Below are positions 41,599-58,073 of a stretch of DNA of 64,000 nucleotides, one piece after another (the first letter of the stretch is position 1; every line of letters starts with the position of its first letter). Below the pieces are notes generated by a model. That model was not told the origin of the DNA and ran no database searches. It saw nothing but the letters and a program-made list of their open reading frames with translations. The translations under genes and the position numbers were made by a program. Origin of the DNA: Haematobia irritans (lineage: Eukaryota; Arthropoda; Insecta; Diptera; Muscidae); contig NC_134397.1 of NCBI RefSeq assembly GCF_050003625.1, positions 228,222,537 to 228,286,536 on the forward strand, written 5' to 3'.

Positions 41599-42208
41599 TT
41601 GGATTGGGAATTCATGGTCCATTTTTTTTGAGTGTCCTTAATATTGGTATGCATTAAAAACACAATATCAGTCAGTTTTTAAATATAATCTCGCCTAGAC
41701 AGATTTCTTTAAATTCGATAATATTATGGCGATTTCGATTGGAGAAAAATGTGCAACATTCTCGAAATTGATTGCCAAATATGAAGGACATTGTCATAGA
41801 TTTTGGATCCTGTATCCCTCACAACATATGAATTAACAATAACTTTGGAATGTCACTTTAATTTGAGGGAAAATACAATGAGGAAAAAAGTAGTGTAACA
41901 CCAGGGCAACATATTTTTTGCGAAACGAAAACGCCCTTAGTTAAAATTTTGTGTATATTGATTGAAACAAAATAGGGATAACATTTCTTTGTTTTTTTTT
42001 TACATCTGGTTGAAATTTTTTACGTGGCTTAAACCCATAAATACTTTATATCTATGAAAATAATACGTTTGGATTTTTTTATTCTTATAAAGATCCCTTT
42101 TATGCAAACTCATTGCACATATATTTATTCGAATATAAACGCGTGTAAATAATGGAACGCATTGCTCTATTGTCATCCTAAATGTGAATTTAGTGAAAAC
42201 AATTTGAA
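41599..42208. other. AT-rich DNA, no feature recognised
   Basis: No gene or repeat assigned. Confidence 0.5.
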
Positions 42209-42295
42209 CAAGTATATACGGCCGTAAGTTCGGTCAGGCCGCATCTTGTGTACCCTCCACCATGGATTGCGTAGAAACTTCTACGAAAGACTGTC

Positions 42296-42800
42296 AAAAC
42301 TGTGAACCCATCACAAAGAAAAATTTCGGTTCTTAGAAAATTTTGAATATTTTTAGAAATTTTTAACTAAACAGTATAACAAACGCTGCCATCACGCCGA
42401 TGTCATAAAAATAAGTAAATATTTTTCGACAAATTCAAGAAAATTTATTAGACATAATTAAGTTTTTTCATTTGTTAAAGAAAAATTTGTAGTTTGAAGG
42501 AAAAAATTGGAGTTCAAAATTGCAAGAATGTCTTTAGTGACATACGAAGTTCATGATGAACGCATTTGTAGTAAAATTTACAAATTTAAAGAAATATTGA
42601 ACTATTTTGTGGAAGACACGAATTTAGTTAGTCTTTATCCTTCATTTGTGTATATTTTTTCCTCGGTTTTTGTTAATTTAACTAACGTACACAAAAAATT
42701 ATTTGAGTAGAGGAAACTTTCTCCAAACATAATAACTCCATGAACTAAAATAAAGTTAAATTGGCTTTAGTGAAATAGAGAGTTCACTTTTTTTGAGTGT
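42296..42800 (+). mobile_element. R5 MITE, copy 1
   Basis: Shares ACTAAACAGTATAACAAACG, TTGCAAGAATGTCTTTAGTG and AGTTCACTTTTTTTGAGTGT with copy 2. No protein encoded; the 67-codon frame at 42507 lies within repeat sequence. Confidence 0.6.
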
Positions 42801-42931
42801 CCGAACCGATATGAACTTTTGCGCGGTAATTAGAGAGCCAGATGGGATGAATTTTCTCTCTCCAAAAGGAACCGGAGGTCAAATCTGGGGATCGGTTTAT
42901 ATATAGTTGTTAGAGACCGTATACTAACACC

Positions 42932-43450
42932 ACACTGAAAAAACAGTGAACCCACCAGGAAAGATAACTTTCGATTAATTTTAGAAAATTTTGAACATTT
43001 TTAGAAAATTTTAACTAAACGGTATTACAAGCGCTGGCATCACTCCGATATGGCAAAAATAAGTAAATATTTTTCGACAAATTCAAGAAAATTTATTAGA
43101 CATAACTAAATTTTTTCAGTAGTTAAAGAAAATTTTGTAGTTTTAAGAGAAATCTTGGAGTTCAAAATTGCAAGAATGTCTTTAGTGACATACGAAGTTC
43201 ACGATGGACACATTTTTGGTAAAATTTACAAATTTAAAGAAATAATGAACTATTTTGTAAGAAATACGAAATTAGGAAATCTTTATGCTTTATTTGTGTA
43301 TAACCTTTTCCCGTTTTTTAGTTCATTTAACTAACTTACGCAAAAAATTATTTGACTAAAATAAACTTTTTCCAAACATAATGATTCTATGAACTAATAT
43401 AAAGTTAATATGGCTTTAGTGAAATAGAGAGTTCACTTTTTTTTGAGTGC
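42932..43450 (+). mobile_element. R5 MITE, copy 2
   Basis: Starts ACACTGAAAAAACAGTGAAC and ends GTTCACTTTTTTTTGAGTGC, an imperfect TIR pair. Confidence 0.65.
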
Positions 43451-43820
43451 ACGTACCAAATTTCAACCGAATCGGATGAAATTTGCTTCTCTAAGAGGCT
43501 CCGCAATCCAAATCCAAATCCAATCCAAATTCGGTTTATATGGGGGCTATACGTAAAAGGGTTTCAATATGGCCCATTTGCAATACCATCCGAACTACAT
43601 CAATAACAACTACTTATGCCAAGTTTCAAGTCGATAGCTTGTTTCGTTCGGAAGTTTGCGTGATTTCAACAGACGGACGTACGGATATCGATAGATCGAC
43701 TCAGGATTTCACCACGGTCCAGAATATATATACTTTATGGGGTCTTAGAGCAATATTTCGATGTGTTACAAACGGAATGACAAAATTAATATACCCCCCA
43801 TTCTAGGGTGGAGGGTATAA

Positions 43821-44794
43821 TAAACTCTATGAACAATACAATTTTAATATAGACAATGGGCGATACGCAAACAATCGATAAATGGACATGAAAAGAATTT
43901 AAATAAAAATAAAAAAACAGGCTCAAAAAGGTCCAATGATGTCAAAGCTACGCGTATATAATTTGGAATAGACAAACCCTTCCTTAAAATAAATCAGCAC
44001 AATGAATGTCATGCCAAATACAATGAAGCTCCATTACAGGAGTTTTTTGTTTCATACCTTAAATGCCAGCAATGTATACCCTCGTCTTTTTATAACGTAC
44101 GCAAATGCCAGCTATATACAAAGGTTTATGCTTTATTATATTTTCACAATAAAAATGCCACAAACGCATTGATGCACATTTGCAGTCAAAAGATAGGGAG
44201 ACAAATTGTAGTACAAAATACGGATTTTGTTAGTGTAATTTCAAATAATATTGATCAGCTATTTAAAATGCCATCATTGTTTAACTTTTGTATTTATTCA
44301 CTTAATCAGTCCCCTAGTATTTTCATAAAAAATTATGTTTACTACGCATATAGGATACGAGCTTAAATTTAAATATAAAATTTAAAACTTAAATAAAAAA
44401 AAAAAAAATAAACAAAAACCAAAACCAAAAGGAGGAATTTGTTTGCTCATCTTAAATAAACACTGCGTCACATATTAGTGACTAAGAGATTTCTGTATTT
44501 GCGTGGAGGTAAATTGGTCATTGAAAATTTTTTATCTCTAAGGTTAATATTTTTTTGCGATGACTAAGCATTTTTAAATTTTAAGGACTTCCATTAAAAA
44601 ATTAATCAAATCGAAAAATATTAACAATATTAGGATTAGATTTTTAGAAATCTAAATGCGCAGACCTTTAAATTCTATACATTTTCTTGATAATTAAATT
44701 CTATACATCTTCTTGATAATTAAATTCTATACATTAAAACTAAACTCATTCAAATAATTTAGTTGATTTATAGTATATAGTATATTTATAGGAT
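43821..44794. other. AT-rich DNA with a short tandem repeat
   Basis: AAATTCTATACATTTTCTTG repeats about 2.5 times with a ~27-bp period at 44670-44736. No gene seen. Confidence 0.5.
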
Positions 44795-45135
44795 GCCACC
44801 GTACTGCGATGGTTAGCATGCCCGCCTTGCATACACAAGGTCGTGGGTTCGATTCTTGCTTTACCCGAACACCAAAAAGTTTTTCAGCGGTGGATTATCC
44901 TACCTCAGTAATGCTGGTGATATTTCTGAGGGTTTCAAAGCTTCTCTAAGTGGTTTCACTGCAATGTGGAACGCCGTTCGGACTCGGCTATAAAAAGGAG
45001 GTCCCTTGTCATTGAGCTTAACATGGAATCGGGCAGCACTTAGTGATAAGAGAGAAGTTCACCAATGTGGTATTACAATGGACTGAATAGTCTAAGTGAG
45101 TCTGATACATCGGGCTGCCTAGCCTAACCTAACCT
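44795..45135 (+). repeat. tRNA-derived SINE, full-length
   Basis: Head GGTTAGCATGCCCGCCTTGC with B box GGGTTCGATTC; ends CGGGCTGCCTAGCCTAACCT. Confidence 0.88.
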
Positions 45136-45232
45136 GGACGCTCGTGATGTTAAATCTTAGGATCGGTCTATATGAAGCTATATCTAATATTTGGACCAAT
45201 TGTTGTGTGGATGTTTGAGCTCACATACCACG

Positions 45233-45496
45233 GGAGTCACCGTGGTGCAATGGTTAGCATGCCCGCCTTACATACTCAAGGTCGTGGGTTCGATTCCTGC
45301 TTCGACCGAACACCAAAAAGTTTTTCAGTGGTGGATTATCCCACCTCAGTAATGCTGGTGACATTTCTGAGTGTTTCAAAGCTTCTCTAAATGGTGTAAC
45401 TGCAATGTGGAATGCCGTTTGGACTCGGCTGTGGTATCACAATGGATTGAATAGTCTAAGTAAGCCTGATACATCGGGCTGCCCCCTAACTAAACC
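45233..45496 (+). repeat. tRNA-derived SINE with internal deletion
   Basis: Head CACCGTGGTGCAATGGTTAG. About 80 bp are missing between GGACTCGGCT and GTGGTATCACAATGG relative to the other copies. Confidence 0.88.
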
Positions 45497-45765
45497 ATAG
45501 TTAGGTTGATTTTTGTTTAATTTTCCAGTTAAAAATTCTTGATAGAAACGATCTCGAGGTCTGTATTTCATATTCATATTCCTTATATACAAAATAAATA
45601 AAAATTAAAAATACAGACATCGAGCTCGTTGTTATCAACAATTATTACTTGGAAAAGTCTAGATACATGTCGAATATGATAAAAAAAAAAAACTTTTAAA
45701 ATATTTTTATTAAATTTATTAATTTTTTATAACGTATTTTTCCTTAATTTAATTAAAAGTAAAAA

Positions 45766-48831
<3,066 letters not shown>

Positions 48832-49763
48832 AAGGGTGATTTGTTAAGAGCTTGATAACTTTTTTAAAAAAAAAACGCATAAAATTTGCAAAATCTCATC
48901 GGTTCTTTATTTGAAACGTTAGATTGGTTCATGACATTTACTTTTTGAAGATAATTTCATTTAAATGTTGACCGCGGCTGCGTCTTAGGTGGTCCATTCG
49001 GAAAGTCCAATTTTGGGCAACTTTTTCGAGCATTTCGGCCGGAATAGCCCGAATTTCTTCGGAAATGTTGTCTTCCAAAGCTGGAATAGTTGCTGGCTTA
49101 TTTCTGTAGACTTTAGACTTGACGTAGCCCCACAAAAAATAGTCTAAAGGCGTCAAATCGCATGATCTTGGTGGCCAACTTACCGGTCCATTTCTTGAGA
49201 TGAATTGTTCTCCGAAGTTTTCCCTCAAAATGGCCATAGAATCGCGAGCTGTGTGGCATGTAGCGCCATCTTGTTGAAACCACATGTCAACCAAGTTCAG
49301 TTCTTCCATTTTTGGCAACAAAAAGTTTGTTAGCATCGAACGATAGCGATCGCCATTCACCGTAACGTTGCGTCCAACAGCATCTTTGAAAAAATACGGT
49401 CCAATGATTCCACCAGCGTACAAACCACACCAAACAGTGCATTTTTCGGGATGCATGGGCAGTTCTTGAACGGCTTCTGGTTGCTCTTCACTCCAAATGC
49501 GGCAATTTTGCTTATTTACGTAGCCATTCAACCAGAAATGAGCCTCATCGCTGAACAAAATTTGTCGATAAAAAAGCGGATTTTCTGCCAACTTTTCTAG
49601 GGCCCATTCACTGAAAATTCGACGTTGTGGCAGATCGTAAGTCTATTCATGATGAAATGTCAAAGCATACTGAGCATCTTTCTCTTTGACACCATGTCTG
49701 AAATCCCACGTGATCTGTCAAATACTAATGCATGAAAATCCTAACCTCAAAAGAATCACCCTT
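48832..49763 (-). mobile_element. DD41D (rosa-like) mariner, internally deleted, 932 bp
   Basis: TA duplications at 48830-48831 and 49764-49765; the same TIRs and the same internal deletion as the copy at 27233-28164. Confidence 0.9.
48938..49633 (-). pseudogene. Mariner transposase, C-terminal half only
   Basis: The catalytic domain is open to its natural end (GQHLNEIIFKK), with SDEAHF, WFQQDGATCH and CDLTPLDYF intact. The frame extends upstream through RIFSEWALEKL to the deletion junction near 49633, but the original start codon (ATGAATAGACTT, about 49652) is in another frame after the deletion. Without the DNA-binding domain it should be non-autonomous. Confidence 0.85.
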
Positions 49764-50183
49764 TACATAAGCAACGAATTACTCTAGCTTCGATCATTTA
49801 AAATTTTTCTAATTTCTATTTTCTTCTAATTTTTTCTAATAATGTAAGAATTTTGTTGGATTATATGAGATAAAATAAATTTCTCTGGGTATGATATTTT
49901 AAAATAAAAGACTTAGGCAGCCAACTCGTTTGAAGAATTTATTTTAAACAGAACTGCATTTGACAAAAACCTGTAGGCTAGTATAAGCCCTACGAGAAAA
50001 CTTTAATGACTTTGTTAAATTCTATAAAATTAAAAGAACAATTTCAAATGTACTTCCCCTTTAAATGAAATAGTTACAATAAAACATTAGAAATAACCCA
50101 ACGTCAGAAAAATATAGAACAATCACATAAAATAAAATCTAACTTAAATATTTTGACGTGGGTGGTGCCACATATATTAAATA
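49764..50183. other. AT-rich DNA, no feature recognised
   Basis: No gene or repeat assigned. Confidence 0.5.
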
Positions 50184-50464
50184 TCCCAGCAAAAAAAGAG
50201 CTTCAAAAAAAGTAATCTGTGATCCGGAAGTAGTGCAAACTTGATCATCTCCAATGAATTTTACATGGGCTTGTCATAGGACGGAAGTACTCCCTTTTTT
50301 GATCCTTTGCATTGCTTTAGAAGTTGTGCCCTGGAAGTTAATTTGAATGAAGAAATTTAAAAAGCGAAAAAAAAATTTAACCAATTTCACTTTTTTTTCA
50401 TCCATATGTTTTATTACACAATTATTTTCCTGTTATATAATTTTTACAATTTGGAAAATTTTTT

Positions 50465-50545
50465 CGCTCCGACCAGGGGTTGAACCTGGGTTTGCTGGCA
50501 CCATAACAGAACGCCTTAGCACACTCAGCCACAAACGCCATTGAA
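50465..50545 (-). repeat. tRNA-like (Leu/Ser-type) sequence inside a MITE
   Basis: On the minus strand: D-arm-like GGCTGAGTGTGCTAAGGCG, then a perfect T stem-loop CCAGG-TTCAACC-CCTGG. The acceptor stem does not pair well, so it is not called as a functional tRNA gene. Confidence 0.5.
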
Positions 50546-51030
50546 CATAAAGCGTCGAAAGGTCAATTCAAATGTGATATGATCGTAATACGACACCAAG
50601 GAATACCATTCTAATTGCTTGTCGAGATGTTCTTTATTAGTATGAACGAAAAAATAAGAAACGCAGGTTAAAATCTCACCAGCGGCATTTTTTTATCAAA
50701 TATTTTTCTAAAAAAAATATTTTTTTATGTCATGCATCGTTTTTATTTTATATTTTCGGCATATATTTTCGTATAAATATATTTTTTCCATTAAAAATCA
50801 ACAAAAAAATTAAAAATTCTCATAATTTACAAAATTTTCTCAAAAGAACATCCATGGAAGCGAAAAAGTCAAACGGCACAGGTTCAAATCCCAGCGGGGA
50901 TGAAATTAATTTTTTTATTATTATTTTTTTACTTTTTTATTTTATTTATTTTTTATTAGTTTTGTAAAATTTAATTGGCAAAAATAAGCACTTAAAATAG
51001 CTTGATTGCGTTCTTTCTAATACTTGTCCA

Positions 51031-51258
51031 CTGCATCGGAAGTAGAAAAAAATTATTGGGGGATCCCAAGATGGGCTTTAGAAGAAATGTTTGTGGAATT
51101 GTCCAAAAGGACTGCATCGGAAGTGGAAAAATATCATTGGGGCATCCCACGATGCGCTTTAGAAGAAATGTTTGTGGACTTGTCCAAAAGGACTGCATCG
51201 GAAGTTGAAAAAACTCAATGAGGGATTCTGGGATGGGCTTTAAAAGAAATGTTTGTGG
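51031..51258 (+). repeat. ~77-bp tandem repeat, three units
   Basis: Each unit has GCATCGGAAGTAGAAAAA-type start, GGGATCCCAAGATGGGCTTT and AGAAGAAATGTTTGTGGA. Open frames across the array are periodic artefacts. Confidence 0.85.
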
Positions 51259-51287
51259 AACAACTTCCAATTTTTTTTGCTGGGATG

Positions 51288-52393
51288 TAACTGTCCACTA
51301 ATGAAAATTATTTTAATCTGAATATGGAAAACTACGGTATATGTTTCAAGTCAACTGTAGGCCTTACAAACTATTTTCCTTAAAACGATAAAAGTCGTAA
51401 ACTTTTAGTAATAATGTAGGTAATTTGATGGGTTTGTAATATCAACATGACATCCAAAATAAAAATCTAAAGTAAAAAAACTTTTTTGAAAAATTCATCA
51501 TAAAACAACAATAATGAACAAGAACCTCCAAGACCTTACATAAAACCTTTAGTGGTTTTTTAACTACAATTTCAAATTTTATTAAAAAATCCTATTGTTT
51601 AAAAATGTATACTTTAAATTTTATTCTTTAAAACCTTTTTAGTGTCCTGAGTTATTTGATTTGAGGTCTCTTATAACAATATACAAGAACCATTAGTTTT
51701 TGAATAGGCCCTTCATAAAAACTTTAATGATTTTTCTTTTTTTAATTGATGAACGAATTTAAAATTATTCTTCAATCATTTTTATTGTTTTAAAGTGTCA
51801 TCTTTATTGTTGGGTTTTCACTACCTTTACAATGTCTGCGGTTCTGAAGTAATTTTACGACTCTGAAGTAATTTTAATTGTAAACTATCATTTTTATGAG
51901 CTCCGTTGGGTTCATTGTAGCCAATAATTAAAACTAGTCTTTATAGACGATACCATAAAAAACAAAAATACTATAAGCAACTCGTGATTGAAAGAGCATA
52001 GCTGTCACCAAAAATAAAATCTAATTAAAACGTGGTCTAACTCGTAATAAAAAAAATCCTCTTATCTGATGAAGGAAAATGTGACAAATGCAAATGCCGT
52101 ATACATTTTTATCAATAAATAGGCAATACTTGATCATGAGATACATTGAAACAAAAAAAGCTATCCAAGATTTTCTTTTTACACTAATTATTTTGATATT
52201 AAGTCCGAGTCAAAGAAACGGGAAGTAGTACTAAAGACGAATTTAAGTCGCAATTTTCTTTTAAATCTGAGTCTTGCGTACGTGAATGTCCGAATACAGA
52301 GGACAGTGAATTTTCCATTCGAGAAAATTTAGTTTCAAACGAGTTAAAAAATTTAGGAGATTTGTATATATATAAATAAATAGCTTATGTTTA
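51288..52393. other. AT-rich DNA, no gene seen
   Basis: No supported frame. The end (about 52190-52330) has weak T-family similarity. Confidence 0.45.
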
Positions 52394-52406
52394 TTCTTGT
52401 AGACTA

Positions 52407-52748
52407 GGTTAGGTTAGGTGGCAGCCCGATGTATTAGGCACACTTAGACTATTCAGTCCTATGTAATATCACATTGGTGAACTTCTCTCTTATCACTGAG
52501 TGCTGCTCGATTCCATGTTAAGCTCAATGACAAGGGACCTCCTTTTTATAGCCGAGTCTGAACGGCGTTCCTCATTGCAGTGAAACCACTTAGAGAAGCC
52601 TTGAGACACTCAGAAATGTCACCATCATTACTGAGGTAGGATAATCCACCGCTGATAAACTTGTTGGTGTTAGGTCGAAGCAGGAATCGAACCCACGACT
52701 TTGTGTATGCAAGGCGGGCATGCTAACCATTGCACCACGGTGGCTCCC
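52407..52748 (-). repeat. tRNA-derived SINE, full-length
   Basis: Flanked by TTCTTGTAGACTA (52394-52406) and TTCTTGTACACTA (52749-52761), a target duplication with one mismatch. Confidence 0.9.
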
Positions 52749-52761
52749 TTCTTGTACACTA

Positions 52762-53872
52762 AGTTCTTAACCCTCTTTTGCCCAACCCCACCTTTAGACG
52801 AGCTTTGTTAAACCGGGAATGTTTTAATAAAACACACATAAAGATAACAAAACATGGGTAAAATAAAAATAAAAAAAAAAACATATATTGGATTTTACCG
52901 TATAGATTTTTATTGTCTCATTTTATGCTTTTTTATTATAAACCTTAACAATTTTTTGTCAGCTGACAACAAAATGATGCATTAGATGGATAATGGGGTT
53001 TCTCAAATTTTGAAAGATAGTATGAATTGTTTTGAAATTGCGGTATCTTAATGTCTCTAGAGAATTTAGTTGGGCCATATGAAAATTGATGTAAGGTTTG
53101 CTTTGTGAATTCACAGCACAAGTTGATTCGTTTTCTTCAAAACCTGTTAGATAGGACTGGTCGAACTGATACGTGAATAGTCAAACTTATCCAATCCCCT
53201 TTTTTGTCAGCGTTGTGGTGTCAAAGCAATTTTGCTCGACTTTCCCTCCGGATAATATAACTAAATCCCATTTTAATATCACTAAAAAATTATCTTATTT
53301 ATTTATAAGTGCAAAGGAGTTCTACATTTACTCCGACAAACCTTGGCATGTTAGGAGTTAAAAGAACTCTATATATGAAATTTTAAATATGACATATAGA
53401 GGTCCCGCCCCAGCAGCATATGTATTTACAAAAATACAAAATTTTAAACAAATAATTAGGTATCAAGAATTTTATGAATTATTTGAATCCTGATATCGGT
53501 CTCTATGGGTGTTATATAAAAAAATAGCTGATATTAACAAAAAAACCATTAATTTGATTTTGTAGCCCTAAAATAAACTTACGATCTAAATTTTAAAATT
53601 TACTAAATTTTGAAATTGAATGAGTGCGGATGCTTCTATGTGCTCAAGAATCTGTCTGTCTATATGAAAATCTAAGCCGAAAAGAGTCATAGTTTGCATA
53701 TTTCTTTAGGAATCCCAAATTTCTCAAAATGGAATAAAAATTTCAGGCTGGAAAAAATGGTGGGTCTTTGGACAAAACTAAAATAACCTTATCTAACTTA
53801 AGCGAAAGTTCGACTTGTATCGTTTTTAAATGTAATTAAAAAAAAAAAAATAAAATAAGTTAAATTAAATGT
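52762..53872. other. AT-rich DNA, no gene seen
   Basis: The 62-codon frame at 53173 starts at GTG and has no recognised domain. Confidence 0.45.
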
Positions 53873-54047
53873 ACACCCAGAAAAAAGTGTACCCAGTGGG
53901 CACCAACCACTAGGAAAGAGAATGTGGATTTTTAGTAGAAATTTTTAATTAAAATAATATAATAAGTAATTGCAACACGATAATAATTTTTGTCAAATTG
54001 AAGAAAAATTATTGAAAATAATAATTAATTCCGTTGATAAATTTTCA

Positions 54048-54942
54048 AGCAAAAAAATTTGGAAGTTCTTCGAAAGCCACTACTTCAAAAGCACTTCCAG
54101 AAGATGTACTCCCAATGATGTTTTTTATTTTAACTACCCAGGAAGTTCTTTTCATTCAATTTTTTATAATATGCTTTTTTCATACTTTTAATGGGTAATT
54201 TTAACTACCGTTGTGCAATGGTTAGCGTGCCCGCCTTGCATACACAAGGTCGTGGGTTCGATTCCAACTACGACCGAACACCAAAAAGTTTTTCAGCGGT
54301 GGATTATCCCACCTCAGTAATGCTGGTGACATTTCTGAGGGTTTCAAAGCTTCTCTAAGTGGTTTCACTGGAATGTGGAACGCCGTTCGGACTCGGCTAT
54401 AAAAAGGAGGTCCCTTGTCATTGGGCTTAACATGGAATCGGGCAGCACTCAGTGATAAGAGAGAAGTTCACCACTGTGGTATCACAATGGACTGAATAGT
54501 CTAAGTGAGCCTGATAAATCGGGCTGCCACATAACCTAACCTAACCTAAATATGTTTTTTCAAATAGGTTAATAACAGAGTAAGAATTTATAAAATGGTA
54601 CAAATCATTTAAATTTTGTGGAAAAAAATTCTAAATCCTATCTGAAAAACTTGGGAATTTTTCAAAATAATTGAGGTCAAACGTTTCAGACAAGCGTTAG
54701 AATCTATTACAACTTATGAAAATTATTTATTTGACAAAATATCACAGAACTTTTTAATTTACATCCAAAACATTGAATTCGGAAGTGACGCAAATTCAGT
54801 GCACCGGCTGTTGAAATGGAGGACCTCCGTCCTATGACAAGCCCATGTTAAATTCATCGCTTCTGCGTCAATTTTGCACCACTTCCGGATCCAAAAAAGA
54901 ACATTTTCATTACTTTTTGGCGACGCTTTTTTTGCTGGGTTA
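54048..54942 (+). mobile_element. R2 MITE interrupted by a SINE
   Basis: AGCAAAAAAATTTGGAAGTT start, GGCGACGCTTTTTTTGCTGG end. Confidence 0.65.
54203..54549 (+). repeat. tRNA-derived SINE, full-length
   Basis: ACCGTTGTGCAATGGTTAGC head; ends CATAACCTAACCTAACCTAA. Confidence 0.88.
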
Positions 54943-55256
54943 TAATAAAATTTCATATTGTGGAAGAAAAAAATTAATTTAAAAATGTTTAAAATATCTT
55001 TAGCGTTATATGAAGTTCTATACAGACACAGTTTAAGTAAAATTTACTCATTTGAGCAACTTATGAAGTCAATTTCAACAAACTCACCTAATTTAGGAAA
55101 ATATAAACTTTTTTCACATTTAGTAAAATTGTGTACTTGATTTGTATAAAACTTTTTTTTTCATTGTTAGTTAACGTTATTAAAGTAAACAAAAAACTAA
55201 TTAAAATAAGAAAAAATTTCTCCTATGATAGTAAATTTCTCTCAGATTATAGGTCA

Positions 55257-56240
55257 TCATACACACGCTCACAAAAAATCGCTTCTGTAACATATACTCC
55301 CAAACATATTTTGCTTCAAGCATATATATTTTTGGGTATTGCCCAAACATTTATATGTTTGATCTCTTCCAATATACAATATGTTTGAAAGCATATTGGT
55401 CTAAACAATATATGTTTGGGTAGTCTAAGTTCCAAACATTTTGTATTTTTGCATCCAAATTCAATAATGTTGTCTTCCAAAAAACAATATGTTATTATGT
55501 GAACATATAATATGTTTGGAAGCATTTTGCACCCAAAAATATTATATGCTTAAAAAAAAATTCTCCCAAACAATATTGTGCTCAAAATTTTATTTATTTA
55601 TTTATATATTTACAATCATAATGAATTATGAAAATAAGCAGGTAATATAGGTGCTATAGGTTTTCGACCTGAATGCTCAAAATTTTGTTTCTGCCCAATT
55701 GTATATTCCCCCACATCTTTCTCACTTCCACGAGATTTTTTAGTTCTTAGCACCTTTTTCTGTAATACAAACATTGTAGAAGAAATTATTCAATTTTATA
55801 ATTTTTTTTATTTTAATTTTACATTTTGCCGGACGGGGATTCGAACAGCGGACTACACAGTTTGTAAGGATCAAAGAAGTAGCTGATCTATTGCCCAAGG
55901 AAAAATAAAATGTTAATTTTGTAATAACAAGCAACAACCACCAACTTAATTCAATATCGCTCCCTGTTAAATAGCGCTCCAAGCTACTAAACACATATAT
56001 GGTTATAGGCTATTTCTAAATTAATATATGTTTGCATCCAAGCATATTATATTTACAAACATTTTATGTCCCAAACATAATATGTTCTAACATATTAACA
56101 TATATGTCCCAAACATGTTATGCTAGTTTATGAACATTATATGCTTGCACTCAAAAATATTGTGTTTAAAAATTTGTGTTCCAAACATATAATGTTTATA
56201 GCCAAACATATGAAAAACAGTCTTTTTCATCCGTGCAGGA
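55257..56240. mobile_element. Element rich in CCAAACATATT words, with tRNA-like core
   Basis: Both flanks hold many degenerate copies of CCCAAACATATTATG in opposite sense, so the element can fold back. The core (about 55820-55900, minus) has GATCAGCTAC and a B-box-like CTGTTCGAATCCCC. Confidence 0.5.
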
Positions 56241-57915
56241 CTTTAAGAAATGATCTGACGCAATTTTTTGACGGTGGGTATTTAACCTTTTAGAAGATAT
56301 GTAATAATCTATGTCATCTCAACCAATGATTGATTAAAATACTAATTGTAAACAAATTTGCGCAAATATTTGTTTAGTTACAATCAAAGACAATAAACTA
56401 TAGGGAGATAGGAAATTGGTTTACGTTATACCAAATGTTGCATTTACCATGTTAGTTCCATACATGTTTGTAATTTTTTATTTGTTTTTCGTTTTTATTT
56501 TTTAAATGGAAAACTTAATTTTCTTAATGAAACAATGTTAAATTTTAGGCAACAACAAAAAAATTAAATTTTCCCCTTTATGGAAATTTATTTCGTGCAC
56601 TTAATTTCTTTTTATCTGCATTTTAATACTATGTCAATACTTGTCGTATACGCGTTTGGTTCGATAATTTCAATTTCCTATCGTCTTTGATTACAATAAT
56701 ATCAAGTGTTTGTAAAAGTTTGGTTTGATCTTAGTCGAAGTGGAGCAATATGTTTACGACTCCGACTCCAGCTCCGACTCCAGCAAAATCTTATAGTCCT
56801 GTTGGTACGCATTCGCTTATTAGGGGAATTACAAATATGTTGTATTTATTTTCATAACAAAATGATTATACTTACTGCAATGACGATTTCTTGGAAACTT
56901 ACCTACAAAAAAAAAAAAAATAAATAATTATTAATAAGCTTTTAATATAAAAAAAATAATAATAATAATATAGTATAAAGAATCAGTTTTGGTCTCCAAA
57001 ACGAAATCTATCTGTTTTCACAGAATAATAGTTTTTAATAAATAGACAGTAATAATTATTTGGACTTTTTATAGGCAATCGAACTACGCTATGAATTTGA
57101 GATAAAATAAATTGTATGCAAATCGTAAGTCGATCAATCATTCAAGTAATTGTTCAAATACCTTTTACTATCGTAAATGATCAATCTCAAATTTTTTTCC
57201 TTCATATCCAATTCTTAAAATCCCAAATGCACGAAATCAATAAATTTTTTCTAATACCCAAAAACCAAACCTTGTTTTGTTTTGCAGTAATATGAAAATA
57301 CCCTCGAAAGAACTTGAGACTTAAAAGTACAAATCCTAAACCAATTAGGTAAGTCTTTTTACAATTGCAAATGCATTCACACTATTTGAACAATTGAAAG
57401 CTGAAACAATATTAAGAGGAACAAGATTATTTGTCTTAAAGCCAATAGTCATCAATGTCCAGTCCAGTCACTATGAAAACTGGTCATTCTCATTTCTACT
57501 CAATGTTAAGAATGATAAATTTTAGACCATGAACTCATTTGTTTAACTTTTTTGCAATTCGATCGTTTTTCCACTTCTAAGAGTGGTATATGCCCATTTT
57601 GTGATATAGCTGCAAATGTATCCCATAACTTCTTGTATTTCATTACTTGCAAGTGAATATGAAACTAATGTTTAAGAACAATTCTATAGATTACCATGAT
57701 TCATATGTGGCGGTAAGTTATCGAATACAAGAAAAAGAGACGAAAAACCTTTATGGAAATAAAAAGCTAAGCAAACATTTTTATGTCAGGTAGCAGTATC
57801 TACCAAATGGTCTTAACTCGTGCTCAAAACATATTTAAAATGTATTCACAATGTAATCCGAGACAAAGCAAAACAATTATAGATCTTTTTTGTGAAATGT
57901 TAGAGTAATAGGAAA
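56241..57915. other. AT-rich DNA, no gene seen
   Basis: No recognisable coding sequence or repeat apart from short A runs. Confidence 0.5.
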
Positions 57916-58073
57916 CAAGTATATACAGCAGTAAGTTCGGCCAGGCCGAATCTTATATACCCTCCACTATGGATTGCGTAGAAACTTCTACTAAAGAGTG
58001 CCATCCACAATCGAATTACTTGGGTTGTGGTAATACTTACCGATGGCAAGGTTTCTTAAAACTTCCTCACATC

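Larger units (their letters stand above)
42209..43820 (+). mobile_element. R1 element containing two R5 MITEs
   Basis: CAAGTATATACGGCCGTAAG start and GGGTGGAGGGTATA end. R5 copies sit at about 42296-42800 and 42932-43450. Confidence 0.7.
50184..51287 (-). mobile_element. Long R2-related element with tRNA-like segments
   Basis: CCCAGCAAAAAAAGAGC at the left and TTTTTTTTGCTGGGA at the right. The interior has a tRNA-like segment (50465-50545), two other B-box-like phrases (about 50665 and 50870) and ~77-bp tandem repeats (51031-51258). Confidence 0.6.
53873..55235 (+). mobile_element. R5 MITE split by R2, itself split by a SINE
   Basis: R5 flanks: ACACCCAGAAAAAAGTGTAC at the left, TTAGCGTTATATGAAGTTC and AAATTTACTCATTTGAG on the right. 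R2 occupies about 54048-54942 and the SINE 54203-54549. Confidence 0.6.

Noticed and set aside
44816..44885. Functional tRNA genes at the SINE heads (several loci)
   Set aside because: Only A- and B-box-like motifs remain; the cloverleaf is not complete and each is followed by the SINE body.
51002..51270. Overlapping frames on both strands with repeated segments
   Set aside because: Products of the ~77-bp tandem repeat.
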